Assembly: GCA_016210825.1 (NCBI GenBank)
Contig: JACQTM010000202.1
Coordinates: 1 to 15,948, forward strand
Direction: 5' to 3'
From: Hyphomicrobiales bacterium
GTDB taxonomy: Bacteria; Pseudomonadota; Alphaproteobacteria; Rhizobiales; Xanthobacteraceae
Length of the DNA stretch: 15,948 bases
The translations under genes were made by a program, and so were the position numbers. This document shows, in pieces, positions 1 through 6,600 of this stretch (the first letter of the stretch is position 1; every line of letters begins with the position of its first letter). The notes under the pieces are model-generated. The model ran no database searches. It saw only the letters and a program-made list of their open reading frames with translations, and was not told the origin of the DNA.

Positions 1-2
1 AC

Positions 3-182
3 GTGACGCTGCAGCAAAAGGATATGCTGCTCGCGCTCGATGCGGGCCGCAAGCTCGGCAGCCCGGTGCCGCTTGCCGCCGCCGCCAACGAGATCATGAA
101 CGCCTGCCGCGGGCTTGGCATCGATCATCGCGATTTCATCACCGCGCACGAAGTCTATCGCCGCCTGGGAGGACAATTATGA
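3..182 (+). CDS. C-terminal part of a 3-hydroxyisobutyrate dehydrogenase-like NAD(P)-dependent dehydrogenase (5'-truncated by window)
   Basis: This frame is open from the left edge to a TGA at 180-182 and gives 59 residues. It contains KDMLLALDAGRKLGSPVPL followed by an ANEIMNACR helix. That matches the C-terminal all-helical substrate-binding domain (NAD_binding_11) of beta-hydroxyacid dehydrogenases such as 3-hydroxyisobutyrate and tartronate semialdehyde reductases, where the KD-LALD motif carries the catalytic Lys region. The Rossmann half lies outside the window, so substrate and cofactor cannot be judged. The stop codon overlaps the ATG of the cupin gene (ATGA), so the two are very probably translationally coupled. 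With the cupin and the hydratase-like gene downstream, a role in catabolism of an organic or aromatic acid is an inference. Confidence 0.8.
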   Translation: MTLQQKDMLLALDAGRKLGSPVPLAAAANEIMNACRGLGIDHRDFITAHEVYRRLGGQL

Positions 183-667
183 AATCACGCGCCGAAATAA
201 TCGGCGCCGCCTTGGCAAAGGCCGTTAAGGGCACGGCGGCCAAGATGGCGACAGAGCCCAAATCGGTGTCGATGTATCGCACCAACATCAAGGACGTGCC
301 GAAAGTCGAAGGCCTTAGGCGCGACGACGGCTGGGTCGATATGCAGGTGCAGTTCTTGATCGACAAGAAATCGGCGGGGGCCGATCATGTCGTCGGCTGG
401 ACCGTGCTCAAGCCCGGCGCACGGCATGAACGGCACCGCCATCACCATTGCGACGAGTTTTTCATCGTGCTCAAGGGCCGCGGCCACATCTACACCGACA
501 GCGGCGAGAAGCCGTCCGGCGAAGGCGACGTTGTCTATTCGCCGCGCGATTGCTGGCACGGCTTCAACAACACTTCGGACGAAGATGTCGTGCTGGTCTG
601 GGGATGGATGGGCGCGGGCTCGATCGAAGCGTCGGGGTATGAGGCCGATTCGAAGAGCCACACCTGA
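179..667 (+). CDS. Cupin-domain protein (single cupin, likely metal-binding)
   Basis: 162 aa, starting at the ATG that overlaps the upstream stop; GGGAGGAC just before it serves as ribosome binding site. Both cupin motifs are intact. Motif 1 is G80-x5-H86-x-H88-x4-E93-x6-G100 and motif 2 is G116-x5-P122-x-D124-x2-H127-x3-N131, giving the standard 3-His/1-Glu metal set (H86, H88, E93, H127). No signal peptide or membrane segment is seen, so it should be cytosolic. Cupins range from dioxygenases and isomerases to sugar or ligand sensors, and the fold alone does not give the reaction. Coupling to a hydroxyacid dehydrogenase and proximity to a hydratase suggests a metabolic enzyme rather than a regulator; no DNA-binding domain is present. 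Confidence 0.88.
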   Translation: MKSRAEIIGAALAKAVKGTAAKMATEPKSVSMYRTNIKDVPKVEGLRRDDGWVDMQVQFLIDKKSAGADHVVGWTVLKPGARHERHRHHHCDEFFIVLKGRGHIYTDSGEKPSGEGDVVYSPRDCWHGFNNTSDEDVVLVWGWMGAGSIEASGYEADSKSHT

Positions 668-669
668 TT

Positions 670-818
670 TGTCGTCCCCGCCAACGGGTCCGCGCGAAGC
701 GCGGCCCGATGACAGGCTCCGGCGGGGACCCATACCCTCGCTCTCTCGCATAGATCGAAGCTATGGTGGTTATGGGTTCCGGGCCTCCCTCGCTGCCGCT
801 CGGTCGCCCGGAACGACA
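670..818. repeat. Imperfect palindromic intergenic repeat element
   Basis: The spacer between the cupin and hydratase genes is almost wholly one imperfect palindrome. The outer arms are TGTCGTCCC at 670-678 and GGAACGACA at 810-818. Inner arms GGGACCCATACC (725-736) and GGTTATGGGTTCC (768-780) are near-complementary. A small CGCGC-GAA-GCGCG hairpin lies near 690-702. The element does not code for protein in any credible frame. Elements with ACGACA ends and an internal GGGACCCATA/TATGGGTCCC pair are, from my knowledge, abundant between genes of Bradyrhizobium-like genomes. It may act on mRNA folding or be a non-autonomous mobile relic; both are inferences. Confidence 0.7.
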
Positions 819-827
819 GGAGTTGCT

Positions 828-1541
828 ATGGCGACGTTCAAAAACGACCCACGTATCACCAGAGGCATGCAAGCGCAGCTGAAGCTTCGTCAGCAGCGGC
901 TCGATGCGGGAGCAAAGCAGATCGGCTGGAAGGTCGGCTTTGGTGCGCCGGCGGCGAAAGAAAAGCTGCGCATCGACGCTCCGCTGGTCGGCTTTCTGCT
1001 CGATCGCGCGGTTCTGCAGCCGGGAGCGACAGTATCCCTGAAAGGCTGGAAGAAGCCCGTCGTCGAGCCGGAAATCGCCGTCTATATCGGCAAGGACCTT
1101 CCCGCCGGCGCGGATCGCGAGACGGCAAAGGCCGCGATCGCCGCGCTTGGCCCCGCGATCGAGCTCGCGGACCTCGATTGCCCGATCGAGGATGTGGAAA
1201 CCGTTCTGTCGCGCGACATATTCCAGCGCCATGTGGTGCTCGGTCCGCGCGACGCGACACGCGCGGGCGCACGGCTCGACAGCCTTTCCGGCCGCGTCAC
1301 GCGATCCGGCAAGGACGTTCCGGTTCCGGCCAATCTCGAGGCCAATATCGGCGAGCTGATCGAGATCGTGCGTCACGTCGCCAATGTGGTTTCGCATTTC
1401 GACGACAGGCTGCGTGCCGGCCAGTTCATCATCTGCGGCTCAACCACGCCGTTGCAGCTACTGGAAGCCGCCGACACCGGCTTCGAATGGACGCTCGATC
1501 CGATCGGTAAAATAACGGTGCAATTCACGCCAGACCGCTGA
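828..1541 (+). CDS. 2-keto-4-pentenoate hydratase / fumarylacetoacetase-family enzyme
   Basis: 237 aa from the ATG at 828, preceded by an ACAGGAG ribosome binding site. The frame stays open upstream to 387, but that stretch covers the cupin gene and the intergenic repeat, so the longer start is rejected. The protein resembles the MhpD/FAH-type fold: GWKVGFGAPA near residues 33-42, the metal-ligand pair E80-P-E82, a third acidic ligand E112 in IELAD, and the C-terminal LRAGQFIICGSTTP region. In MhpD-type enzymes these residues bind Mg/Mn and hydrate 2-hydroxypenta-2,4-dienoate in meta-cleavage pathways; related decarboxylases act on oxalocrotonate. At 237 aa it is shorter than typical 260-270 aa MhpD, so the substrate is uncertain. 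It probably belongs with the two upstream genes. It converges with the next gene, 12 bp away. Confidence 0.82.
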   Translation: MATFKNDPRITRGMQAQLKLRQQRLDAGAKQIGWKVGFGAPAAKEKLRIDAPLVGFLLDRAVLQPGATVSLKGWKKPVVEPEIAVYIGKDLPAGADRETAKAAIAALGPAIELADLDCPIEDVETVLSRDIFQRHVVLGPRDATRAGARLDSLSGRVTRSGKDVPVPANLEANIGELIEIVRHVANVVSHFDDRLRAGQFIICGSTTPLQLLEAADTGFEWTLDPIGKITVQFTPDR

Positions 1542-1553
1542 TGGCGAACGGAG

Positions 1554-2054
1554 TCACGGCATAGTTCCGTTGCGCGCTTTGGCCATCGCCCGGGTGACCG
1601 CGAAACTCGCAGCCGGAACGATGATCCATTGCAGCAGCGGCGACAGGCCGACATCAAATCCGAACAACGGGAGAACCGGCATACGCTCCGAATATGCCCA
1701 TGCAGTGCGCACGTTGATATTGAGCCATTCGCTGAAAGTCGTGTAGCCGACGCCCAGCACGATCGCGAGGGCAGCCACTTGCCAGAAACGCTCGCGCGGC
1801 CAATTGCGATTGCCAACCGCGACCAGCGTAAGCGCAAGCGTGCTCACCGCAATCAAGAGATCTCCGGTCGTACAATGCGCGACCGCGAAGGTCTGCTCCC
1901 ATCGCGTTCCCGTCGTCCAGATCGTGTAAAGCGGTAGCTGGGCGGTTTCCCAAATCAAATTTCCGGCGAAGATAAGCGCGAGATAAGTGCGCGCGCCGCC
2001 AATCCATGCCGCCGGCGCGACTCTTGCCGACACCGGTCTTGTTCGAGGGCGCAT
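1554..2054 (-). CDS. Uncharacterised four-helix membrane protein
   Basis: 166 aa. The ATG at 2054 is preceded on the minus strand by AAGGA at good spacing. About four hydrophobic helices are visible (roughly residues 22-42, 62-82, 90-108 and 132-155). The first ends in NLIWETAQLPLYTIW and is followed by H60-C61-TTGD, a polar cluster that looks conserved and could sit at the membrane face. I do not recognise a named family; it could be a small integral protein of the hypothetical class common in this order. It is transcribed divergently from the DUF2933-like gene, with only 89 bp between the starts, so the two could share a control region. The function is unknown. Confidence 0.75.
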   Translation of the reverse strand: MRPRTRPVSARVAPAAWIGGARTYLALIFAGNLIWETAQLPLYTIWTTGTRWEQTFAVAHCTTGDLLIAVSTLALTLVAVGNRNWPRERFWQVAALAIVLGVGYTTFSEWLNINVRTAWAYSERMPVLPLFGFDVGLSPLLQWIIVPAASFAVTRAMAKARNGTMP

Positions 2055-2143
2055 GCGAAGATTCCTTGGTTCATTATTTGATCCAGCGCAAAGCGGCCGG
2101 AAAGGCCGGCGGCCATCATTTAATAACAGACATGGGATGCGCC

Positions 2144-2347
2144 ATGAAAGTCGAAGCGCGTGATTTTTTCGGCTCGAAGCTCAGCTGGCTATTCACGCTG
2201 ACGACCGCATTGCTCGGCGCATACTTGCTGTGGAATCACACCGGTCACATCTTCGGCGCGCTACCCTATGTCGTCCTCCTTCTGTGCCCGCTGATGCACT
2301 TCTTCGGGCATCGGCATGGCCATCAACGTGAGCATCGTCATGACTGA
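2144..2347 (+). CDS. DUF2933-like small membrane protein with His-rich tail
   Basis: About 67 aa from the ATG at 2144, with a GGGATG stretch a few bases upstream; an in-frame ATG at 2132 adding MGCA is the alternative. The order is a short polar N-terminus, a hydrophobic helix (LSWLFTLTTALLGAYLLW), a second helix (ALPYVVLLLCPLMHFF), then a tail rich in His and Arg (GHRHGHQREHRHD). The two helices with the LLCPLMH motif and His-rich end match my memory of DUF2933 proteins, often found with metal-resistance genes. The His tail suggests metal binding, which is an inference. Its end overlaps the next gene by 8 nt, so the two are probably translated together. Confidence 0.78.
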   Translation: MKVEARDFFGSKLSWLFTLTTALLGAYLLWNHTGHIFGALPYVVLLLCPLMHFFGHRHGHQREHRHD

Positions 2348-2603
2348 GCGCGTACTTTGCCCGCTCCGGCTTGGCCTGAGCCTCGGAACGTTTCTTGTCG
2401 TGGCTTATCTCGCCTGTCTCGCCCTTGCGCTGATCGTACCGGATCGCGACCTGCACCAGCCGTGGCTGCAGTTCTTTCCCGGATTTTCCTGGGACGTTTG
2501 GGGCATTCTCACGGGTGCCGTCGAGAGCTTCGTCTATGGGTTCATTTCCGGATTCGTCTTCGCGCCGATCGCCAATTTTTACGGGATCAGCCGCGCTCGT
2601 TAA
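2340..2603 (+). CDS. DUF5676-like small membrane protein
   Basis: 87 aa from the ATG at 2340, which overlaps the end of the preceding gene and has ACGTGAG about 7 nt upstream. An in-frame ATG at 2316 is possible but has no ribosome binding site. Two membrane segments are visible, roughly residues 11-33 and 54-78, joined by a loop with HQPWLQFFPGFSWDVWG, and a short tail IANFYGISRAR. The layout resembles small DUF5676-type proteins that occur beside DUF2933 in metal-stress loci. This family assignment is from memory and tentative. It is probably inner-membrane and may pair with the DUF2933-like protein; no reaction can be assigned. Confidence 0.7.
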   Translation: MTERVLCPLRLGLSLGTFLVVAYLACLALALIVPDRDLHQPWLQFFPGFSWDVWGILTGAVESFVYGFISGFVFAPIANFYGISRAR

Positions 2604-2892
2604 CGGCCGGACTTGCCTGCCGTGCGCCGGCGGATAGACCGCTAATCTCCGCGCGTAAATTGCATTGCTTGCAGCGAATAGATCTGAAGCCGACAGCGCG
2701 CAATGCCGCCCTCGCGTTGCGGATTGCCGCAATTCGCACAAATGATTACTCTGACACCCGTAATGGAGGGTATGCGGGAAATGCCGGCTGAAATTTCACG
2801 AATCCACGCTGGTCATTATGTGTGTACCGGCGGGAGATGAATGCCGATTTTACATGTAACGCGCTAGAATTTTTCGATCCTGGACGAGTCAG
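2604..2892. other. Intergenic region with two dyads, probable promoter region for the downstream operon
   Basis: No coding sequence is supported here. A short hairpin TTGCGG-ATTG-CCGCAA at 2717-2732 could act in termination after the DUF5676-like gene but has no T-run. The perfect palindrome TTACATGTAA (2850-2859) lies 33 bp before the start of the 71-aa gene, where a promoter or operator would be expected. I could not identify a convincing -35/-10 pair by eye. Confidence 0.4.
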
Positions 2893-3108
2893 ATGAGCGC
2901 AATTGCCACGATCTTGCTCGCCGCCATCGCGTTTTACGCGGTTGCAGGTATCGTGCTTGCGATTGCGTTCGTGACCTACGGCGTCACGCGCGTCCTACCC
3001 GAGCCCGTTACCGTGACATTCGGCGCGCGGCTCGTGCTGCTCCCCGGCGCCGCGGCATTGTGGCCGGTCGTGCTGCGCCGCTGGATTAAAGCGCGAATGC
3101 AGCGATGA
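2893..3108 (+). CDS. Small two-helix membrane protein, first gene of the Rieske/ferric-reductase operon
   Basis: 71 aa. The ATG at 2893 is preceded by GGACGAG. There are two hydrophobic segments (about residues 4-30 and 44-62), and the protein ends in a basic RRWIKARMQR tail, which by the positive-inside rule places the C-terminus in the cytoplasm. No cofactor motif (CxxCH, HxxxH) is present. Its TGA overlaps the ATG of the next gene (ATGA), and that gene in turn overlaps the ferric-reductase/Rieske gene, so the three are one translationally coupled unit. The most economical reading is a small accessory or anchor subunit of the membrane redox protein. I do not recognise a named family. Confidence 0.78.
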   Translation: MSAIATILLAAIAFYAVAGIVLAIAFVTYGVTRVLPEPVTVTFGARLVLLPGAAALWPVVLRRWIKARMQR

Positions 3109-3248
3109 CCCGCTCGCACCGGACGATCCATCTTACACTTTGGCTGGCTTTGGCCTTGGCGGTTGCGATCGGCTTCGCCGCAGCGCTCTATTTCCGCCCG
3201 CCGGTGCAGGCGGCGGCGCCTCACGCCACGGTGGTCGCCCAGACATGA
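3105..3248 (+). CDS. 47-aa single-helix membrane microprotein
   Basis: The reading frame runs from the ATG at 3105 to the TGA ending at 3248. Both ends overlap the neighbouring genes by ATGA, which is strong evidence that it is translated. The product has a basic N-terminus (MTRSHRT), one hydrophobic segment of about 20 residues (LWLALALAVAIGFAAALYF) and a short Ala/Pro/Val tail (RPPVQAAAPHATVVAQT), so it is a single-pass protein or an uncleaved signal anchor with its C-terminus outside. Automatic gene callers may miss it because of its length. A role as a small subunit or stabiliser of the downstream haem/Rieske membrane protein is inferred from position only. Confidence 0.7.
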   Translation: MTRSHRTIHLTLWLALALAVAIGFAAALYFRPPVQAAAPHATVVAQT

Positions 3249-4297
3249 GCGTCGGCTACCGCGCCATCCAATGGAACCGCGACAAGCTCGTCTATGACGG
3301 CGTGCTCATCACGGGGATTGTGCTCTTTATCGGCATCTTCATGGCGGCTTGGTCGTGGATCAATCCGCCGGCCAGCCTGGCCGAATGGTCGATTCTGCGC
3401 GTACGCGCATTCGGCATCTGCGCCTTCACCATGCTGACGCTCGTTCTCATGATTGGTCCGCTCGCACGGCTCGACCGTCGTTTCTTACCTGTCCTTTATA
3501 ATCGCCGTCATTTTGGGGTGGCGACGTTTGTCGTCGCATCGGTGCATGCGATTTTGGTCGTCCTGCACTATCGCGCGCAGGATTTACTCGACTTTATGGC
3601 CTCGCAGCTGGTGAATTTTTCCGCCTATACCAGTATCGCCACGTTCCCGTTTCATGCGCTGGGTATCGCAAGTCTCGCGGTGCTTTTTCTGATGGCATCC
3701 ACCAGTCATGACTATTGGCTCAATTTCCTGACGCCACGGACATGGAAATCGCTGCACATGGCGCTGTACGCGGCCTATGGCCTGCTGGTGCTGCATGTCG
3801 CGCTCGGCATCATGCAGGAATATCGCAGTCCGATCATTCCGCTTCTGTTAGGCGCGGCATTTTTGTCCGTGACGACGCTGCATGTCGTGGCCGGCTGGCG
3901 CGAGCGCCCGGCCGATCATGGCGTCGCGCCGCAAAACGACGGTTGGATCGCGGTGGGACCGCCGCGATCAATTCCCGACAAACGCGCCCGCATCGTTGCT
4001 GTGCCCGGGGGCGAGCGCATCGCGGTTTTTCGCGACGGCGACCGCATCGGCGCGCTGACCAATCTATGCGCGCACCAGAACGGACCGCTCGGTGAAGGCC
4101 GCATCATCGACGGCTGCATCACCTGCCCCTGGCACGGCTATCAATACAAACTCGACGACGGCTGTGCGCCTGCGCCATTCACCGAACGGCTCGTGACCTA
4201 CCGCGTGCGCCTGCGGGGCGGCGTGATCGAAGTGGATCCACGGCCGCTCGCCCCCGGCACGCCCGCGGCGATTTCGCTGCCGCCCGGGACGACATAA
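3245..4297 (+). CDS. Ferric reductase-like transmembrane protein fused to a C-terminal Rieske [2Fe-2S] domain
   Basis: 350 aa from the ATG that overlaps the upstream stop. Residues about 15-215 are a multi-helix membrane domain with paired helix histidines H101/H108 (SVHAILVVLHYR) and H171/H184 (LHMALYAAYG...LHV), as expected for a ferric-reductase/YedZ-like di-haem b domain. Residues about 233-332 form a Rieske domain with C275-x-H277 and C294-x-x-H297, all four cluster ligands present. There is no FAD or NAD(P)H-binding domain, so it is not a self-contained reductase; electrons must come from or go to a partner. The Rieske module follows the last helix and should lie at a membrane face, probably cytoplasmic. 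The obvious partner is the Rieske/FMN protein encoded 63 bp downstream. The substrate is unknown. Confidence 0.86.
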   Translation: MSVGYRAIQWNRDKLVYDGVLITGIVLFIGIFMAAWSWINPPASLAEWSILRVRAFGICAFTMLTLVLMIGPLARLDRRFLPVLYNRRHFGVATFVVASVHAILVVLHYRAQDLLDFMASQLVNFSAYTSIATFPFHALGIASLAVLFLMASTSHDYWLNFLTPRTWKSLHMALYAAYGLLVLHVALGIMQEYRSPIIPLLLGAAFLSVTTLHVVAGWRERPADHGVAPQNDGWIAVGPPRSIPDKRARIVAVPGGERIAVFRDGDRIGALTNLCAHQNGPLGEGRIIDGCITCPWHGYQYKLDDGCAPAPFTERLVTYRVRLRGGVIEVDPRPLAPGTPAAISLPPGTT

Positions 4298-4360
4298 AAG
4301 CAACGTTCGGCGCGCGATGTCATAATGTCGTGTTGGATTGATCGGTGATTGGAGACGGGG

Positions 4361-5968
4361 ATGAACAAGGTCGCCGTTGCAGACTGGCCGAAACTCGCGG
4401 ATCGCATGCCGGCCTATGCATTGGTTGGCAATGTCGATCTGGTCATCATCCGTCACAGCGCGCAAGTCTCCGTGCTCTACGGGCGCTGCTTGCATCGCGG
4501 CGCGCTGCTGGCGGACGGCTATGTCAGCGGCGATAATTTGATTTGCGGGCTGCACAATTGGGATTACCGCATCGATACCGGAATAAGCGAATACAACAAC
4601 GCGGAGGCGCTACGGAAATTCAGTTCCTGGATCGAGGGCGGAAAGGTTCTTGTCGACCAGGACGAGATCGCCGCCTGGGAAAAAGATCATCCGCAACCCT
4701 ACCAGCGCGACGCTTACCTCGGCCTCTACGCTGACGTGCACGGCGATCCGGTCGAACCGCATGTCAAACTGATCCAGGGTTACGCGGCGGACGGCCTGAA
4801 GAAAACCGGCCATCACGGCGTGGTCGAAGCCATGGGTGTCCCGCGCCAGCAGCTTCCATCCTGGGACGATATCCAGATCATCACCGCACAACTTGCCACG
4901 CCGCCGCAGCTCGACGACACGGAGGTCGGCACCGAGGTCGTGATTGGGCCGAACGCGCAAAAACCGCTGACGCTGAAGATTCCACTGCTGGTTTCGGACA
5001 TGAGCTTCGGCTCCCTGTCGGAGCCGGCGAAGATCGCGCTGGCGAAAGGCGCGGAGCTCGCCGGCACCGGCATCTGCTCGGGCGAAGGCGGCATGCTGTC
5101 CGAGGAGCAGGCGGCCAATAGCCGCTATTTCTACGAGTTCGCCTCCGCCCGCTTCGGCTTCGCGTGGGACAAGGTGCTGCGCGTCCAGGCCTTCCACTTC
5201 AAGGGCGGTCAGGCCGCGAAGACCGAAACCGGCGGCCACCTGCCGGGCAAGAAGGTGGTCGGCAAGATCGCCGTCACACGCGGGCTCCCGGAAGGAAAGG
5301 ATGCAGTCTCGCCGGCGCGCTTTCCGGATTGGACGGACGTATCCCAGATCAAGGACTTCGCTGACGAGGTGCGCGACCGTACCGGCGGCATTCCGGTCGG
5401 CTACAAACTCTCCGCCCAGCACATCGAGAAGGACATCGATGCCGCGCTCGCCGTCGGCTGCGACTACATTATCATCGACGGGCGCGGCGGGGCGACCGGC
5501 GCCGCGCCGGTGATCTTTCGCGACAACATTTCCGTGCCGACGATCCCTGCGCTGGCGCGGGCGCGGCGGCACCTGGACAACAGCGGACGCAGGGATATCA
5601 CCCTTGTTATCACGGGCGGCTTGCGCACACCCGCCGACTTCACCAAAGCGCTGGCGCTGGGGGCGGATGCGATTGCGGTTGCTAATTCGGCCATCCAAGC
5701 GGTCGGCTGTATTGGTATGCGCGCGTGCCACACCAACAATTGTCCCGTGGGTATCGCCACGCAGAAGCCGCACCTCATGGCGCGCCTTGATGTGAGCAAA
5801 TCAGCCGAGCGCCTTGCCCAGTTCTTCAAGTCATCGGTGGAGCTGATGAAGATTTTGGCGCGCGCCTGCGGCCACACTCACTTAAATCAGCTTTCGATCG
5901 ACGATCTCGTGACATGGAAAGAGGATATGTCGCGACTCTCCGGTGTCCCTTATGGAGGTGTCGGATAG
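4361..5968 (+). CDS. Rieske-domain / FMN-binding glutamate synthase-like protein
   Basis: 535 aa from the ATG at 4361 (GGAG six bases upstream; a TTG start 12 bases earlier is less likely). Residues about 1-105 are a Rieske domain with C43-x-H45 and C62-x-x-H65. Residues about 165-520 match the FMN domain of the glutamate synthase large subunit: SDMSFGSLS (212-220), GGQAAKTETGGHLPGKKV (282-299), DGRGGATGAAP (373-383), then C450-x5-C456-x4-C461 followed by PVGIATQ, the 3Fe-4S ligand pattern of GltS. The N-terminal glutaminase domain and the C-terminal GXGXG beta-helix domain of true GltS are absent. It therefore carries FMN, 3Fe-4S and 2Fe-2S but cannot hydrolyse glutamine itself. It is soluble and probably works with the upstream haem/Rieske membrane protein. 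The actual reaction is not known. Confidence 0.88.
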   Translation: MNKVAVADWPKLADRMPAYALVGNVDLVIIRHSAQVSVLYGRCLHRGALLADGYVSGDNLICGLHNWDYRIDTGISEYNNAEALRKFSSWIEGGKVLVDQDEIAAWEKDHPQPYQRDAYLGLYADVHGDPVEPHVKLIQGYAADGLKKTGHHGVVEAMGVPRQQLPSWDDIQIITAQLATPPQLDDTEVGTEVVIGPNAQKPLTLKIPLLVSDMSFGSLSEPAKIALAKGAELAGTGICSGEGGMLSEEQAANSRYFYEFASARFGFAWDKVLRVQAFHFKGGQAAKTETGGHLPGKKVVGKIAVTRGLPEGKDAVSPARFPDWTDVSQIKDFADEVRDRTGGIPVGYKLSAQHIEKDIDAALAVGCDYIIIDGRGGATGAAPVIFRDNISVPTIPALARARRHLDNSGRRDITLVITGGLRTPADFTKALALGADAIAVANSAIQAVGCIGMRACHTNNCPVGIATQKPHLMARLDVSKSAERLAQFFKSSVELMKILARACGHTHLNQLSIDDLVTWKEDMSRLSGVPYGGVG

Positions 5969-5992
5969 ATAGCCGTGCCACCTGGCTTTGCC

Positions 5993-6048
5993 TTATGCGG
6001 ACGAATTAGAACAGGCTTAAAGAGGTCTGTTTGTATCCCGCCGCATAA
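5993..6048. terminator. Nested inverted repeat between convergent genes, possible bidirectional terminator
   Basis: TTATGCGG at 5993-6000 is perfectly complementary to CCGCATAA at 6041-6048. Inside lies a smaller pair, AACAG and CTGTT (around 6010-6032). The structure sits between the convergent Rieske/FMN gene and the 66-aa minus-strand gene, where a two-way terminator is expected. The long loop and lack of a T-run make the assignment weak. Confidence 0.35.
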
Positions 6049-6072
6049 AATTCCGACATCGCGACGCTAAAA

Positions 6073-6273
6073 TTACTTGAATGCTAATGTCGCCCCCTCG
6101 ATGAACATTCCGATCCCCAGTCCTATGATGGCAACCAACCCAACGACGCAGTACGCCTCATATCTTGATCCGGCGATGGGACTAGGCTTTCCGCCCTTTG
6201 GCATGAGGAGCCATAACGTCAACCCAGCGCCACAAAATGCAACGACACCAAGCAGAATCAGGAAATTGAACAT
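6073..6273 (-). CDS. Small two-helix membrane protein
   Basis: 66 aa. The ATG at 6273 is preceded on the minus strand by AGGAGACCTCC. Two hydrophobic helices (about residues 3-23 and 42-62) are joined by a short basic/Pro-rich loop (MPKGGKPSPIAGSRYEAY). There are no cofactor motifs and I do not recognise a family. It is downstream of the dodecin gene on the same strand, but 327 bp of non-coding sequence separates them, so it probably has its own promoter. The clear ribosome binding site and good membrane-protein composition support it as a real gene; the function is unknown. Confidence 0.68.
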   Translation of the reverse strand: MFNFLILLGVVAFCGAGLTLWLLMPKGGKPSPIAGSRYEAYCVVGLVAIIGLGIGMFIEGATLAFK

Positions 6274-6600
6274 GGAGGTCTCCTATTTAAGGACTAATCC
6301 TAGCAGGTGAAGAAACAGAATGCGCGTGAGACGCTAGGTCGCAGCATGCGGCGCATTTGGCGTAATTTGATTTTTTTCCAATGGGCAGCGGCGTCGTGGC
6401 CGCGCAGCATGGCTATCCGGCACTGAAGGTTCGATTTAGGTGAAATAGCGAATCTAACGTGGCCCATGCCCGCTCCGCATTTAAAAGCAGATCCAACTCA
6501 ACATCAAAATTAATTCAAGGCAACACATCGCCGGACGGTGCGCTCATCGCCGGCTACGCCGTCTTTTCGCGGGTATGCGGATTATTGCCGTCCGCTGGAG
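6274..6600. other. Intergenic region without a supported gene
   Basis: This 327-bp stretch lies upstream of the 66-aa membrane-protein gene and downstream of dodecin. It is richer in A/T than its surroundings (for example the run of T near 6370 and the stretch 6500-6525), which suits a promoter region for the minus strand. Short frames here are antisense or lack ribosome binding sites. I saw no convincing promoter hexamers, long dyad or RNA gene. Confidence 0.4.

Noticed and set aside
185..751. 188-codon minus-strand frame over the cupin gene
   Set aside because: Antisense shadow of a gene with intact cupin motifs; composition is Arg/Pro-rich without recognisable features.
387..827. N-terminal extension of the hydratase-like gene (open frame from 387)
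   Set aside because: It overlaps the cupin gene in another frame and runs through the intergenic repeat; the ATG at 828 has its own ribosome binding site and starts the family homology.
564..1397. 277-codon minus-strand frame over the hydratase-like gene
   Set aside because: Shadow of a well-supported gene in a GC-rich genome; no ribosome binding site or family.
4610..5773. 387-codon minus-strand frame inside the Rieske/FMN gene
   Set aside because: The opposite strand has full FMN and 3Fe-4S motifs; this is an antisense frame kept open by GC skew.
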